Part shown: positions 9,549 to 18,982 of the stretch, piece by piece
Layout of the letters: every line of letters starts with the position of its first letter
How positions within the stretch are numbered: the stretch's first letter is position 1
NCBI GenBank assembly: GCA_904419005.1
Contig: CAJFQI010000007.1
Span: 1 to 57,029 of the forward strand
Length of the DNA: 57,029 bases
Source: Candidatus Avimonas faecium
GTDB taxonomy: Bacteria; Bacillota; Clostridia; Oscillospirales; Acutalibacteraceae
Reading direction: 5' to 3'
Made by a program: the position numbers and the translations under genes
The notes under the pieces: model-generated
The model's input: the letters and a program-made list of their open reading frames with translations, nothing else
Databases searched by the model: none
Told to the model about the DNA's origin: nothing

Positions 9549-9911
9549 CTACGGCTGCGGGACAAAATCGGAGAGGGGAAGCGCTTCGCCGTCCTTCCAC
9601 AGCCGTTCGAGATCGTAAAAGGAGCGGGTCTCCTCGTAAAACACATGGACGATCACGCTGCCGTAGTCGAGCAGGATCCATCGGGAGGAGTTATAGCCCT
9701 CCACCCGCTCCGGCTTCACACCCTGTTCGCCGAGCTCGTATTCCACATAATCCGCCAGCGCCTTGACCTGCGTGGTGCTGGTGCCGGCCGCGATCACGAA
9801 GTAATCCGCAATCACCGTCAGGTCCCGCACGCCGATGATCTTAATCTCCTCCGCCTTGTGCTTATCAAGGGACACGGCGATCTGCCGGACAAGTTCTTTC
9901 GGTTCCATCAT
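9549..9911 (-). CDS. rsfS: Ribosomal silencing factor RsfS
   Basis: This roughly 120-residue protein binds L14 of the 50S subunit and blocks subunit joining when nutrients are limiting. The family core is clear: DLTVIADYFVIAAGTSTTQV, then EGYNSSRWILLDYGSVIVHVF and FYDLERLW. I prefer ATG 9911; an ATG at 9923 directly abuts the AAAGG site. It lies between the LCP gene and leuS, the usual clostridial arrangement (nadD-yqeK-lcp-rsfS-leuS). Confidence 0.95.
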   Translation of the reverse strand: MMEPKELVRQIAVSLDKHKAEEIKIIGVRDLTVIADYFVIAAGTSTTQVKALADYVEYELGEQGVKPERVEGYNSSRWILLDYGSVIVHVFYEETRSFYDLERLWKDGEALPLSDFVPQP

Positions 9912-9980
9912 TTGTTGCTTCATCCTTTCGGGCCGCTTCGGGCCGCCGGAGGTCGGTGCGCCCGCACGGGCGCGGGATGA

Positions 9981-11306
9981 TCAGGCCGCCGCGGTCGCCT
10001 GCGTTTCGGCAGCGGTGGTTTCGACCGCGCCGGACTGGGACGCCGCCACCTCGGAGAGCACCTGCATATGGGTGTCCGCCTCCCCTTCCCATTCGGCGGG
10101 CAGGGAGAGGCTCTCCGCCGCGATGGCGTCCCCATAGGGGTTAAACGCCTCGTTTAAGAGGGATGCCAGCGCCGCCCGGTTCGCGGCGAAATAGGTGCCG
10201 CCGTCCTGGCTCACGCTCCCGCCGGGCAGGATATACGCCGTCATAGCCGAAGGCGCGATGTCCTTCATGTCCAGCAGGAGGGCGATCATCTCCTCCCGCG
10301 TGTGGTCGGAGAGGATCGGGGTGGAGCCGTTCATCAGCGGGCCGATGGTATCGTTGGTCAACTGATCCTCGGTTTGGAGGACCAGCCGCTGGAAGACGCC
10401 GAGCAGCACCTTGCGCTGCTTGAGCATCCGGCTGATGTCGCCGTCAATCCCCCCCGAGGAATCCATCGCATAATACAGGGCCGCTTCGCCGTCCAGCGTC
10501 TGCACGCCGGCGCCGTAATTCACATCGCCCACCGTCATGGCGGATTCGAGGTTTACATCCACGCCGCGCAGCAGGTTTACCAGCTTGACCAGCGCCTCCT
10601 GCGGGATCAGGAAATACCCGTCCACCGGCAAGCCGAGCTGGCTGTTCAGCGCGCGCAGCAGCTCCTGGGAGGAGGAGCCCTTTTTCTGGGTCACAGGGGT
10701 CCCGCAGGCGGTGTGGCAGCCGTCCGCAATCTCGCTGTCCTCCAGCTGCTGGCCGCAGGTTTCGCACCAATTCAGCGGGGTGGGGCTGGCCCAGATATCG
10801 CTGAGGCTTGCCGCCGTCTGCCCGCCGTAATAGGTTGCCTTCGGCAGCTGGAGGATATGGAGCGTCCCCTGCCGCTTATCCCAGCAAAGGAGCGACAGCG
10901 CCTCCAACGGCTTGGACTCCGACGGGCTGTCCTCCTCGTCGGCGCCGAGGATCCCCAGCGCGTAATACGCGACCTTATCCTGGTCGGCCTCCGGCGTGGT
11001 GATATGCTGCGTCAGATTGACCTCGCCCGGATCCATTTCCGTGCCGGTCATCTCCCGGTAAACCGAGAGGACGCCCACCACCAGGAACACCGCCACCGCC
11101 ACGATGATGGCGAGCAGGACGGCGATCAGGACGATCTTTTTGACCTTTTGGTTCTTTTTCTTTTTCTGCGCCTTCTGCGCCGCGGTCCGCGGGGCGGCCT
11201 TGCCGCCCGGGCGCTGCGCAGCCGAGGCCTTTTTCGCCGGCTGTGCGCGGCCCCGGCCCTTCCCGCCGCGGCTGCCGGTGTTATTGCGGTTGTTTGCGTT
11301 CGGCAA
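9981..11306 (-). CDS. LCP-family protein with a cysteine-rich insertion
   Basis: This 441-residue LytR-CpsA-Psr family protein is expected to transfer lipid-linked glycopolymers to peptidoglycan outside the membrane. Residues 1-56 are cytoplasmic and very basic; 57-80 form one membrane helix; the LCP domain follows (LEALSLLCWD, QLPKATYY, then LGLPVDGYFLIP...VNLLRGVDVNLE). Between these is an insertion, WCETCGQQL...CHTACGTPV, with Cys181, 184, 197 and 201 spaced like a zinc ribbon. The C-terminus is Ala/Thr-rich. The start is TTG at 11306, with AAAGGATGATAGGG upstream. The position between nadD-yqeK and rsfS supports the call; the insertion is discussed as a finding. Confidence 0.85.
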   Translation of the reverse strand: MPNANNRNNTGSRGGKGRGRAQPAKKASAAQRPGGKAAPRTAAQKAQKKKKNQKVKKIVLIAVLLAIIVAVAVFLVVGVLSVYREMTGTEMDPGEVNLTQHITTPEADQDKVAYYALGILGADEEDSPSESKPLEALSLLCWDKRQGTLHILQLPKATYYGGQTAASLSDIWASPTPLNWCETCGQQLEDSEIADGCHTACGTPVTQKKGSSSQELLRALNSQLGLPVDGYFLIPQEALVKLVNLLRGVDVNLESAMTVGDVNYGAGVQTLDGEAALYYAMDSSGGIDGDISRMLKQRKVLLGVFQRLVLQTEDQLTNDTIGPLMNGSTPILSDHTREEMIALLLDMKDIAPSAMTAYILPGGSVSQDGGTYFAANRAALASLLNEAFNPYGDAIAAESLSLPAEWEGEADTHMQVLSEVAASQSGAVETTAAETQATAAA

Positions 11307-11376
11307 AGCCCTATCATCCTTTCATACGGGCCGGAGCCGGCCCCTCCCGCGAAAAACCGGGGACGGGAGCCGTCTC

Positions 11377-12645
11377 TCAGGCCGTTCCGCCGGCCGCCGC
11401 CTCTTTCTTCAGGCGGCCGGCGACCAGTTCGTTGTAGGCGTGCACCGCATCGGGATGAATTGCGAGCCCCCGCTCCGCCAGGTCACGGATGGTGTAAGAC
11501 AGCGCGTACTCCATCGCGGGAGCGCTGCCTGTTTCCGCCAGGCGGCGCATCTCCTGCACATCGTCGTACTTCCGGTCGGCCGAGGTGAAATCCGCAAGGA
11601 AAAGCGTTTTTTCCAGGGGGGACATCCCGGCCCGGCCGGTGGTGTGGTACCGCACAGCCGTGACGATGTCGGGATCGTCCACATGCAGCACCCGCTCAAT
11701 AAACGCCGCCCCGGCGATCGCATGCCAAAGATTGGGGGTAACCTCCTCAACGCTGTCAAGCATTATACCAAAATCGCGGATCATTTGCAACAACGCTGCC
11801 GGCTTCTCATCCTTCAGGATATCGTGAAGGATCCCGGCGGTGCGCGCTTTCCCCGCGTCCGCCCCGTACAAAGGGGCCAGATGCGCCGCTTGATCCGCCA
11901 CCGCCAAGGAGTGGCGGAACCGCTTGTCCGACAGGCGGCCCCGGATAATCTCTATAAACTGCTCATCGGTCTGCATCGTTTTCATCGGCCCTTTCCTGGT
12001 ATACAGCTGGTGTTCCACGATATATTCGGCCACCGCCGGCGGCAGCTGCCCCTCCGCCGACAGGCGCCGCACGGCGTCCGGCCCCTCCCGCAGCCGCTGC
12101 CGGAGCTCGGTAGAGGAAACCGGGAATTCGGGGATGTCCTCAACGATGCAGCGGGCGCCCCGCCTTTCAAGCGCCGCGGCGCATTCCCGCAGCGCCTCCG
12201 GCCCCACGCCGTCCCGCGGCGCGGCGCAGAGCACCGCCAGCCTGGCAATCTCCTCAAAGCGGTTCCAGGTGCCGAGGGTCAAAAACATGTCCGCTCCGGT
12301 AATCAGATACCAGGAGACGCCCGGCTCCCGCTCGTGCAGGGCCGCGAGGGTATCGGCCGTAAAGCTCGCCCCGCCCCGGCGGATCTCCAGGTCGGACACC
12401 GCAAAAAGCGGGTCGTCCCCTGCCGCCAGGCGGCACATCGCCAGCCGGTCCTCCGACGGGGCCATATACGCCTTCAGCTTATGGGGGGGGACGGAGGTGG
12501 GCATCAGCACCACCCGGTCCAGCCCCAGCCGGCGGGCAAATTCCCGCGCGAGCCGCAGATGCCCCTCGTGGATCGGGTCAAAGGTCCCCCCGAACAAAGC
12601 GTACCGCCGGGAGGGACCGGCAGCCCGGCGCTTGTTATCCTTCAT
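11377..12645 (-). CDS. nadD: NadD-YqeK fusion: nicotinate-nucleotide adenylyltransferase with HD hydrolase
   Basis: One 422-residue frame joins two enzymes usually coded by adjacent genes. Residues 1-205 are NadD (NaMN + ATP to NaAD): LFGGTFDPIHEGHLRLA, PTSVPPHK, LITGADMFLTL and FPVSSTELRQRL. After a linker around GPMKTMQTDEQF, residues 225-410 are a YqeK-type HD domain: FRHSLAVADQAAHLA, TAGILHDILKD, HAIAGAAFIE, AVRYHTTGR and LADFTSADRKYD, the metal-binding set of symmetrical Ap4A hydrolases. No stop or ribosome site separates the halves apart from a weak GGGCC; an internal ATG occurs in the linker (11983-11985). GGGAGG lies 9 bases upstream of ATG 12645. Confidence 0.94.
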   Translation of the reverse strand: MKDNKRRAAGPSRRYALFGGTFDPIHEGHLRLAREFARRLGLDRVVLMPTSVPPHKLKAYMAPSEDRLAMCRLAAGDDPLFAVSDLEIRRGGASFTADTLAALHEREPGVSWYLITGADMFLTLGTWNRFEEIARLAVLCAAPRDGVGPEALRECAAALERRGARCIVEDIPEFPVSSTELRQRLREGPDAVRRLSAEGQLPPAVAEYIVEHQLYTRKGPMKTMQTDEQFIEIIRGRLSDKRFRHSLAVADQAAHLAPLYGADAGKARTAGILHDILKDEKPAALLQMIRDFGIMLDSVEEVTPNLWHAIAGAAFIERVLHVDDPDIVTAVRYHTTGRAGMSPLEKTLFLADFTSADRKYDDVQEMRRLAETGSAPAMEYALSYTIRDLAERGLAIHPDAVHAYNELVAGRLKKEAAAGGTA

Positions 12646-12722
12646 GCCATCCGGCCTCCCTTCCCGTTGCTTCTCTGCCTTCCGCGCCGCCTCCGCTGCG
12701 GCGAAAAGCCCCGCGGCCGAGA

Positions 12723-13037
12723 TCAGCCGCGGCGGGCCTCCCGCGGGAGCTGGATTTTCGGCTCCTTCGGATTGGGGCGGTAAAGCACAAAGGTGCGGCC
12801 GATCACCTGCACCACCTCGGCGCCCACCGCCTGGGCAATCCGCTCCGCCGCCTCGCGGGAGGTCAGGGGGCAGGCCTCCAGCGCCTTGCCCTTGAGAAGC
12901 TCCCGGGCGGTCAGCGCGTCGTCCGCCTGCTTATACAGCGCGTCGGAAAGCTCGCCCTTCCCCACATGGAGAATGGGGTCCAGGGAATTGGCCATAGAGC
13001 GCAGAAACGCGCGTTGTTTACTCGTCAGCAAATCCAA
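12723..13037 (-). CDS. yhbY: YhbY/CRS1-YhbY family RNA-binding protein
   Basis: This roughly 104-residue CRM-domain protein binds pre-50S ribosomal particles. Its pattern is typical: LTSKQRAFLRSMANSLDPILHVGKGEL, then LLKGKALEACPLTSREAAERI and VVQVIGRTFVLYRPNP (the GxxG-like loop is in HVGKGE). The start is a TTG at 13037, or a second TTG two codons on, behind AGGTAGGAG. It sits between rdgB and nadD-yqeK, the common order in Clostridia. Confidence 0.93.
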   Translation of the reverse strand: MDLLTSKQRAFLRSMANSLDPILHVGKGELSDALYKQADDALTARELLKGKALEACPLTSREAAERIAQAVGAEVVQVIGRTFVLYRPNPKEPKIQLPREARRG

Positions 13038-13104
13038 TCTCCTACCTTCGTCTATGTTCGGCGTTCCCGCCGCATCGGTTTTATTCTGCCGCTTTTGCCG
13101 CCCT

Positions 13105-13710
13105 TTACGCCCTGCTTTTCAGCAAATATTCCTCCAGCCGGGCGGAAAACAGGCGCAGGGCGTTGCCGCGGTGGCTGATCGCGTCCTTTTCCTCGTCGGA
13201 CAGCTCCGCATAGGACATGCCGCCGTCAATGACGAACAGCGGGTCGTAGCCAAAGCCGTTTTCCCCGACCGGGGTAAAGCCGATCCGGCCCGGGCACTCG
13301 CCCTGGGCCTCCACCCTATCCCCGTTTGGGAACACGCAGCAGATGGCGGAAACGAATTTCGCCCCCCGCCCTTCCTCCGGCACCCCCTCCAGCTCCCGGA
13401 GGAGCTTGCGGTTCCGGTCGGCATCGGAAGCGCCCGGCCCGGCAAAGCGGGCGGAATACACCCCCGGCGCGCCGTCCAGCGCATCCACCATCAGGCCCGA
13501 GTCGTCCGCCACGGCGGGAAGGCCCGCCTGCCGGCAGGCGGCGGCCGCCTTCAAATAGGCGTTTTCCTCAAACGTAACACCCGTCTCCTCCACCTCGTCC
13601 AGCTTGATGCCGACCTCCGCGTCGGTCACCGCGTCAACGCCGAGCGGCTTGAGGATGCGGGAAAGCTCCGCCAGCTTTTTATAATTGTGGGTCGCGATGA
13701 TCATCTGCAT
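13105..13710 (-). CDS. rdgB: XTP/dITP diphosphatase (RdgB/HAM1)
   Basis: This 201-residue house-cleaning enzyme hydrolyses non-canonical purine NTPs such as dITP and XTP to the monophosphate. Motifs are IIATHNYKKLAEL, TFEENAYLKAAA, PAVADDSGLMVDAL, GVYSARFAG, GFGYDPLF and the ending ISHRGNALRLF. AGGAG lies upstream of ATG 13710. It follows ftsY and precedes yhbY on the same strand. Confidence 0.96.
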   Translation of the reverse strand: MQMIIATHNYKKLAELSRILKPLGVDAVTDAEVGIKLDEVEETGVTFEENAYLKAAAACRQAGLPAVADDSGLMVDALDGAPGVYSARFAGPGASDADRNRKLLRELEGVPEEGRGAKFVSAICCVFPNGDRVEAQGECPGRIGFTPVGENGFGYDPLFVIDGGMSYAELSDEEKDAISHRGNALRLFSARLEEYLLKSRA

Positions 13711-13786
13711 AAGGATTTCTCCTTCCTGAAACTCTCCGGCGTTTTGGGAAGACCGCCCCGCCGGTCCGCTTTCCCGGCAAGCGCGC

Positions 13787-14695
13787 TTATTCGCTGAACA
13801 GGCCCTCGGTAAACTCCTCCGGGTCAAAGGGGAGCAGGTCGTCAATCCCCTCGCCCACGCCGACAAACTTCACCGGCACGTCCAAGTCCTCCCGGATGGC
13901 CAGGATCACCCCGCCGCGCGCGGTGCCGTCCAGCTTGGTCAGCACGATGCCGGTGATGCCGGCGGCGTTTTTGAATTCCCGCGCCTGGTTGACAGCGTTC
14001 TGCCCGGTGGTGGCGTCCAGCACCAGCAGGACCTCCTTGTCCGCGCCGGGAAGCTCCCGGTCAAGCACCCTGCCGATTTTGGAAAGCTCGTCCATCAGGT
14101 TCTTCTTATTGTGCAGCCGTCCGGCCGTATCGCAGATCAGGATATCCGCGCCCCGCGCTTTGGCGGCGGCCGCCGCGTCAAACACCACCGCCGCGGGATC
14201 CGAATTCGGCGCGTGCTTCACGATGTCCGCCCCGGCCCGCTCGGCCCAGATGTCCAGCTGCTCAATCGCCGCCGCCCGGAAGGTGTCCGCCGCGGCCAAG
14301 ATGACCTTTTTGCCCTCCGCCTTATACCGGGCGGCCAGCTTGCCGATGGTGGTGGTTTTCCCCACCCCGTTGACCCCGATCACCAGGATCACCGACGGCT
14401 TGGTGGACAGGTGCATTTCCTGCCCGCCGCGCAGAAGCTCCGCCACCGTTTCCTTAAGCAGGCCCCGCACCTCGTTCGGGTCGGTGACGCCCCGCTGCTT
14501 GACCTTGCCCCGCAGCTCCTCGCAGATGCGGGCGGCGGTGTGCGCCCCCGCGTCCCCCAGGATCAGGATTTCCTCCAGCTCCTCAAACAGCTCCTCGTCA
14601 ATCTTGGTAAAGGAGCGGAGCATCGTCGTGACCGAGCCGACGATCGAATCGCGGGTTTTTTTCAGCCCCGCGCTGATTTTTTCAAAAAAGCCCAT
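13787..14695 (-). CDS. ftsY: Signal recognition particle receptor FtsY
   Basis: This 302-residue SRP GTPase receives ribosome-SRP complexes at the membrane. It has a short N domain starting MGFFEKISAGLKKTRDS and the G domain motifs GVNGVGKTTTIGKLA, AADTFRAAAIEQL, DTAGRLHNKKNLM, TKLDGTARGG and the GVGEGIDDLLPF tail. The long acidic A domain of E. coli FtsY is absent, as usual in Firmicutes. It lies 250 bases downstream of smc and has a possible promoter of its own (14821-14848). Confidence 0.97.
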   Translation of the reverse strand: MGFFEKISAGLKKTRDSIVGSVTTMLRSFTKIDEELFEELEEILILGDAGAHTAARICEELRGKVKQRGVTDPNEVRGLLKETVAELLRGGQEMHLSTKPSVILVIGVNGVGKTTTIGKLAARYKAEGKKVILAAADTFRAAAIEQLDIWAERAGADIVKHAPNSDPAAVVFDAAAAAKARGADILICDTAGRLHNKKNLMDELSKIGRVLDRELPGADKEVLLVLDATTGQNAVNQAREFKNAAGITGIVLTKLDGTARGGVILAIREDLDVPVKFVGVGEGIDDLLPFDPEEFTEGLFSE

Positions 14696-14820
14696 AGACC
14701 AGTTCCTCTTCGTTCTCGTTGTTTTGAGGCCGCCCGAGGGCGCCCAGTCCGCCCCGCCGCCCGCCGGACGCGGCCGGCGTCTGCCGGCGCGGCTTATCCC
14801 GGAAGGGGCAAAGCGAGTAT

Positions 14821-14848
14821 AGTATACCACATTGCCGCCCATTCGCAA
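14821..14848 (-). promoter_or_regulatory. Possible ftsY promoter
   Basis: Minus-strand TTGCGA (14843-14848) and TATACT (14821-14826) are 16 bases apart in the smc-ftsY spacer. About 125 bases separate it from the FtsY start. The call rests on box quality alone. Confidence 0.45.
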
Positions 14849-14945
14849 AGGAAAATCCGCCGCTGCGCAACATGGCCGCGGCCTGCAGGACGGCCCGGCG
14901 GCTCGGGAACGCGCTCCGGCGCCGGGAGAAACCGCACTGCCTGCC

Positions 14946-17900
14946 CTACAGGGAGGAGGCGGAAAGCCCGAGCTTCTCCTCCACCTCGCTGGCGCGCAGC
15001 TCGAGCAGCTTGGAGACGCCCTGCTCTTGCATGGTTACGCCGTAGAGCACGTCGGCCTCCTCCATCGTGCCGCGGCGGTGGGTGATGACGATAAACTGCG
15101 TCTTGTCCGACATCCGCCGCAGATACGCGGCGTAGCGGTCTACGTTCACGTCGTCCAGCGCGGCCTCAATCTCGTCAAGGACGCAGAAGGGGGACGGGCT
15201 GACCTTGAGGATGGCGAACAGCAGCGCAATGGCGGCCAGCGCCTTTTCACCGCCCGAGAGCGCGTCCATATTCAGGATCACCTTGCCGGGCGGCTGCACA
15301 TGCATCTCAATGCCGGAATGGAGGATATCGTCCGGATCGGTCAGCTTGAGGTCGGCCTTGCCGCCGCCGAACAGCTCGGCGAACACCTCTCCATAGTGAT
15401 AATTGATCTGGTTGAAGCGGTCCAGGAAAATTTCCCGCATCTGCACGGTCAGCTCCCCAATGAGCTTCAGCAGCTCGTCGCGGGAAACCTCCACGTCCTT
15501 GACCTGGGCGGAAAGGAATTCGTAGCGCTCGCTGACCTCCTTATATTCCTCAATCGCATCAACGTTGACGCTGCCCAGGGCGCGGATTTTCCCCTTGAGC
15601 TCGCTCAGCCGGCGGTTGGCCTTTCCCGCGTCCTCAATCGGCTTGGCGGCGGCCTCCGCTTCCATGCGGGTAAGCTCATACTCCTCGTATAAACGGCGGA
15701 TGACGTCGTCGCTGTCCTTTTCCACGGCGGCGGCTTTTTCCTCCAGCCGGGCGATCTCGCGGCCCGCCTGTTCCCGCTCGTCCGCCTTCTCCCGGGATAA
15801 GCGGCGGAGCTCGGTCTGCTTCTGCTCCCCTTCGGCGCGGCGGGCGACCAGGGCCTCCACCTGTCCGGCCGTCTGCGCGGCGCGGGCGCGGCGGTCCTCC
15901 GCCTCCTGGCTCAGGGCCGCGATCCGGGCCTCAATGTCCGCATTCGACCCCTCAAGCTCGGCGATGCGGGCCAGCAGCGCCTCCTGCCGGCCGGCGGCGT
16001 CCGCCTGCCGGGCGCGCAGCGTCTCCGCCGCCGCCTCGGCGGCTTCAATCTCCTTATGCAGCGTGAGGACCCGCAGCTTGTTTTCCGTCACCCGGGCGGA
16101 AAGCGCCTCCCGCTGCTCCGCCAGCTCCTGCCGGCCGCCGGTCAGGGCGGCGAGCTTTTCCTCCACCGCCGCTTTTTCCTCTTCGGCCCGCCCGGCCTCC
16201 TCCTGGGCCTGGCCGGCCAGGCGGCGGCATTCCTCCGCCCGGCGGCCCAGCTCCTGCATTTCGGCGGCGGCCTCCTGGGCCGCCTTCTCGCCGGCCTGCG
16301 CCTGCTCGCTCAGGCGGCGGAGCTCCCCTTCAAACCGGATGCGGTCCTCCTGCGCGGTGGCAAGCTCGCCGCGGGTGCCGCTTAAGGCGGCTTCGGCGGC
16401 GGCGGCCTCCTGCCCGGCGGCCTTCCACGCCTCCCGCGCCTTTTCCGCTTTGGCGGCAAGGGAGGCGGCCTGCGCCTCGATTTTCTCAATCTCCGCCCGG
16501 CGGGAAAGCAGGCCGGCGCTTTTGACGCTCGATCCGCCGGTCAGCGAGCCGCCGGCGTTGACCACCTGCCCGTCCAGCGTAACCACCCGGAAACGGTAGC
16601 GGTACCTGCGGGCGATGGCCACCGCGTAGTCCATATCCTCCGCCACCGCGGTGCGGCCCAGGAGGCTGCGCACCGCGCCCTCGTATTCGGCGTCGTATTT
16701 CACCAGATCCGCCGCGATGCCGACGAAGCCGGGCTCCGCCGGCAGCCCCGGTTCGGCCAGCAGGCTGCCCTTGACCGAGGTGAGGGGCAGGAAGGTTGCC
16801 CGCCCGCCGTTGTTGTCCTTGAGGTATTGGATCGCCCGCTTGGCGTTGTCCTCATTTTCCACCACGATGTTTTGGGCGGCGGCCCCCAGGGCGGTTTCCA
16901 CCGCCAAAGCCGTATCCGCCGCGGTTTCAATCAGCCGGGTCACCGGGCCGCGGATCCCCCGCAGCGTCCCCCGCTCGGCCTGCCGCATGACGGTTTTGAC
17001 GCTGCCGGCAAAGCCCTCCATATTGCGCTCCAGGTCGGCCAGCAGGCGGGCGCGGCGGCGTTTTTCCTCCGCATCCAAGCCGAGCCGGTCGGCCTCCTGC
17101 TTGGCGGCCTCCAGGCGGGAGGCGCGGGATTGGTAGCGCAGCTCGTACCCCTTGACCGCGTTTTGCAGGCTTTCCACCTTTTCCTCGCACGCACGCAGGG
17201 CCTCGGCGCATTCCGCCGCCTCCTTTTTGGCCGCCTCGTTTTGGGAGGCGCGCACCGCAGCGCCGGCGGTGAGCTGGGAAAGCCGCAGGGTAATCTCCTG
17301 CAGCGACGACTCGCTGGTGACCCCCTTGACCCGGATATCCGCAATTTTCAGCGCGATGTCCGACGCCTGCTTGGAAAGCGCCTCCATCTGCCCGGACACC
17401 TCGTCGCTTGAGCGGGAAAGCCCCTGCATCTGTTCGCTGAGCTCCCGCTGCTCCTTTTCCGCCGCCGCAATGGCCGTCCGCTTTTCCTCCACCTCTTGAA
17501 GCAGGCGGGCGATCTCCCGGTCAAACTCCTGCCCGCCCGCGCGGGACTGCTCAATCTCCTCCTGCAGGCGGGAAATGTTGTCGGTGTTGTGGTAGATATC
17601 GTTGCGCAGCACGGCCGCGTCCCCGTCGCAGCGGGCGGCCTCCTCTTCCAGCGCCTGCGCGCCGCGGCGGACCTCCTCAATCTGCGCCGCGATCCGCTGG
17701 GCCTGCTGCGCGATTTCCTCAATTTCCTGCTCCAGCCCGTCAATGGCCTCGCCGGCCCCGTCGTACTGGGTGCGGGCCAGCTCCAGCTTTGAGTTCAGCT
17801 CCCGCAGGGATTCCCGCGATACCTCCAGGGTATGCAGCCAGAGGCCGATTTCCAGCTCCTTTTTCTCGCCGGCGTACTCCAGGAATTTCTTCGCCTTTTC

Positions 17901-18527
17901 CGCCTGCTGGGCCAGAGGGCCGACCCGGTCCTCGAGCTCCTGGAGGATATCCCGCAGCCGCAGCAGGTTCTCCTCGGTGGAATTGAGCCGGCGCTCCGCC
18001 TCCGTCTTGCGGTAGCGGTATTTCGCAATCCCGGCGGCTTCCTCGAAAATCTCCCGCCTCTCCTCCGATTTGGAGGCGACGATATCGCCGATCCGCCCCT
18101 GGCCGATGATTGAATACCCGTCCCGTCCAAGGCCGGTATCCATAAAGAGCATCTGCACGTCCTTCAGGCGGACGGTCGCGCCGCCTAAGAGGTACTCGCT
18201 CTCCCCCGACCGGTAATACCGGCGGGTCACCTTGACCTCGTCGCTGTCGTAGTCCAGCCGGCGGGCGGTGTTGTCAATCACCAGGGAAACCTCCGCAAAG
18301 CCCACGCCGCGGCGGGTGGCGGTCCCGTTGAAGATCACGTCCTCCATTTTGGAGCCGCGCAGGTTTTTGGTGGACTGCTCGCCGAGCACCCAGCGGATGG
18401 CGTCGCTGATATTCGATTTGCCGCTGCCGTTCGGGCCGACGACGGCGGTCATCCCTTGGCTAAAGGTCAGCACCGTTTTGTCGGGAAAGGACTTGAAGCC
18501 CTGCAATTCCAGGGATTTGAGAATCAT
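14946..18527 (-). CDS. smc: Chromosome segregation ATPase SMC
   Basis: This 1193-residue condensin subunit organises and segregates the chromosome with ScpA and ScpB (not in the window). The N-terminal head has the Walker A loop VGPNGSGKSNISDAI. Two long coiled coils rich in Glu, Ala, Lys and Arg flank a hinge (about residues 490-640) with GIRGPVTRLIE and NAGGSLTGGS. The C-terminal head has the signature LSGGEKALAAIALLFAI and Walker B FCVLDEIEAALDD. ATG 18527 gives the canonical MILKSLELQGFKSF N-terminus. The gene belongs to the rnc-smc-ftsY series but is separated from rnc by a GNAT gene and a repeat-bearing spacer. Confidence 0.98.
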   Translation of the reverse strand: MILKSLELQGFKSFPDKTVLTFSQGMTAVVGPNGSGKSNISDAIRWVLGEQSTKNLRGSKMEDVIFNGTATRRGVGFAEVSLVIDNTARRLDYDSDEVKVTRRYYRSGESEYLLGGATVRLKDVQMLFMDTGLGRDGYSIIGQGRIGDIVASKSEERREIFEEAAGIAKYRYRKTEAERRLNSTEENLLRLRDILQELEDRVGPLAQQAEKAKKFLEYAGEKKELEIGLWLHTLEVSRESLRELNSKLELARTQYDGAGEAIDGLEQEIEEIAQQAQRIAAQIEEVRRGAQALEEEAARCDGDAAVLRNDIYHNTDNISRLQEEIEQSRAGGQEFDREIARLLQEVEEKRTAIAAAEKEQRELSEQMQGLSRSSDEVSGQMEALSKQASDIALKIADIRVKGVTSESSLQEITLRLSQLTAGAAVRASQNEAAKKEAAECAEALRACEEKVESLQNAVKGYELRYQSRASRLEAAKQEADRLGLDAEEKRRRARLLADLERNMEGFAGSVKTVMRQAERGTLRGIRGPVTRLIETAADTALAVETALGAAAQNIVVENEDNAKRAIQYLKDNNGGRATFLPLTSVKGSLLAEPGLPAEPGFVGIAADLVKYDAEYEGAVRSLLGRTAVAEDMDYAVAIARRYRYRFRVVTLDGQVVNAGGSLTGGSSVKSAGLLSRRAEIEKIEAQAASLAAKAEKAREAWKAAGQEAAAAEAALSGTRGELATAQEDRIRFEGELRRLSEQAQAGEKAAQEAAAEMQELGRRAEECRRLAGQAQEEAGRAEEEKAAVEEKLAALTGGRQELAEQREALSARVTENKLRVLTLHKEIEAAEAAAETLRARQADAAGRQEALLARIAELEGSNADIEARIAALSQEAEDRRARAAQTAGQVEALVARRAEGEQKQTELRRLSREKADEREQAGREIARLEEKAAAVEKDSDDVIRRLYEEYELTRMEAEAAAKPIEDAGKANRRLSELKGKIRALGSVNVDAIEEYKEVSERYEFLSAQVKDVEVSRDELLKLIGELTVQMREIFLDRFNQINYHYGEVFAELFGGGKADLKLTDPDDILHSGIEMHVQPPGKVILNMDALSGGEKALAAIALLFAILKVSPSPFCVLDEIEAALDDVNVDRYAAYLRRMSDKTQFIVITHRRGTMEEADVLYGVTMQEQGVSKLLELRASEVEEKLGLSASSL

Positions 18528-18839
18528 CGGGGTGAATACCTCCCAAGCTAAAGATATCGCCGCTTCGTTCCCGTGCCGCAGATTTCGGAATGGGAATTCC
18601 TCCCATTCCGGCACAAAAAGGCCGCGTTTTTCAGTGCAGACAGTAACGGACTAAGCGAAAAGATTCAAATTACGGAACAAGACGGGAAAATCCGGATAAC
18701 CGTCCCGCGGATTTTTGATTCCTTTTCCTGCCGGACAGCTTCGCTGCGCCTGGCTCGACCGGCCCTCCATTTTCCCAAAAAACAAAGGCGTTCGGCAGAG
18801 TCGGCCCCTCCTTCTCTCCCGCCTATCCCGCAGCCTAGG

Positions 18840-18912
18840 CAGGCGTTTCCCGCCTGTCCACCAATTTCACATTTTTCCACGCAGGGGCCGATTTTGTGGA
18901 AAAAACGCCGTA
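18840..18912. repeat. Palindromic intergenic repeat, copy 1
   Basis: The unit is a small hairpin (CAGGCG, five bases, CGCCTG) followed by CACC-AATTTCACA and a second hairpin whose arms are TTTTTCCAC and GTGGAAAAA, ending in CGCCGTA. The 63-base core spans 18850-18912. Confidence 0.9.
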
Positions 18913-18982
18913 TTTTCACGGATTTTGCAGAAGCCGCGCGCGGTTTTTGGAGGGAACGGCAGGCGGATTCTGCGTATCGTAT

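Noticed and set aside
7347-12783. Very long plus-strand open frames opposite leuS, the LCP gene and the NadD-YqeK gene (up to about 560 codons)
   Set aside because: They are antisense to clearly conserved genes, have no ribosome sites and show Arg/Pro/Ala-rich, non-family sequences typical of high-G+C shadow frames.
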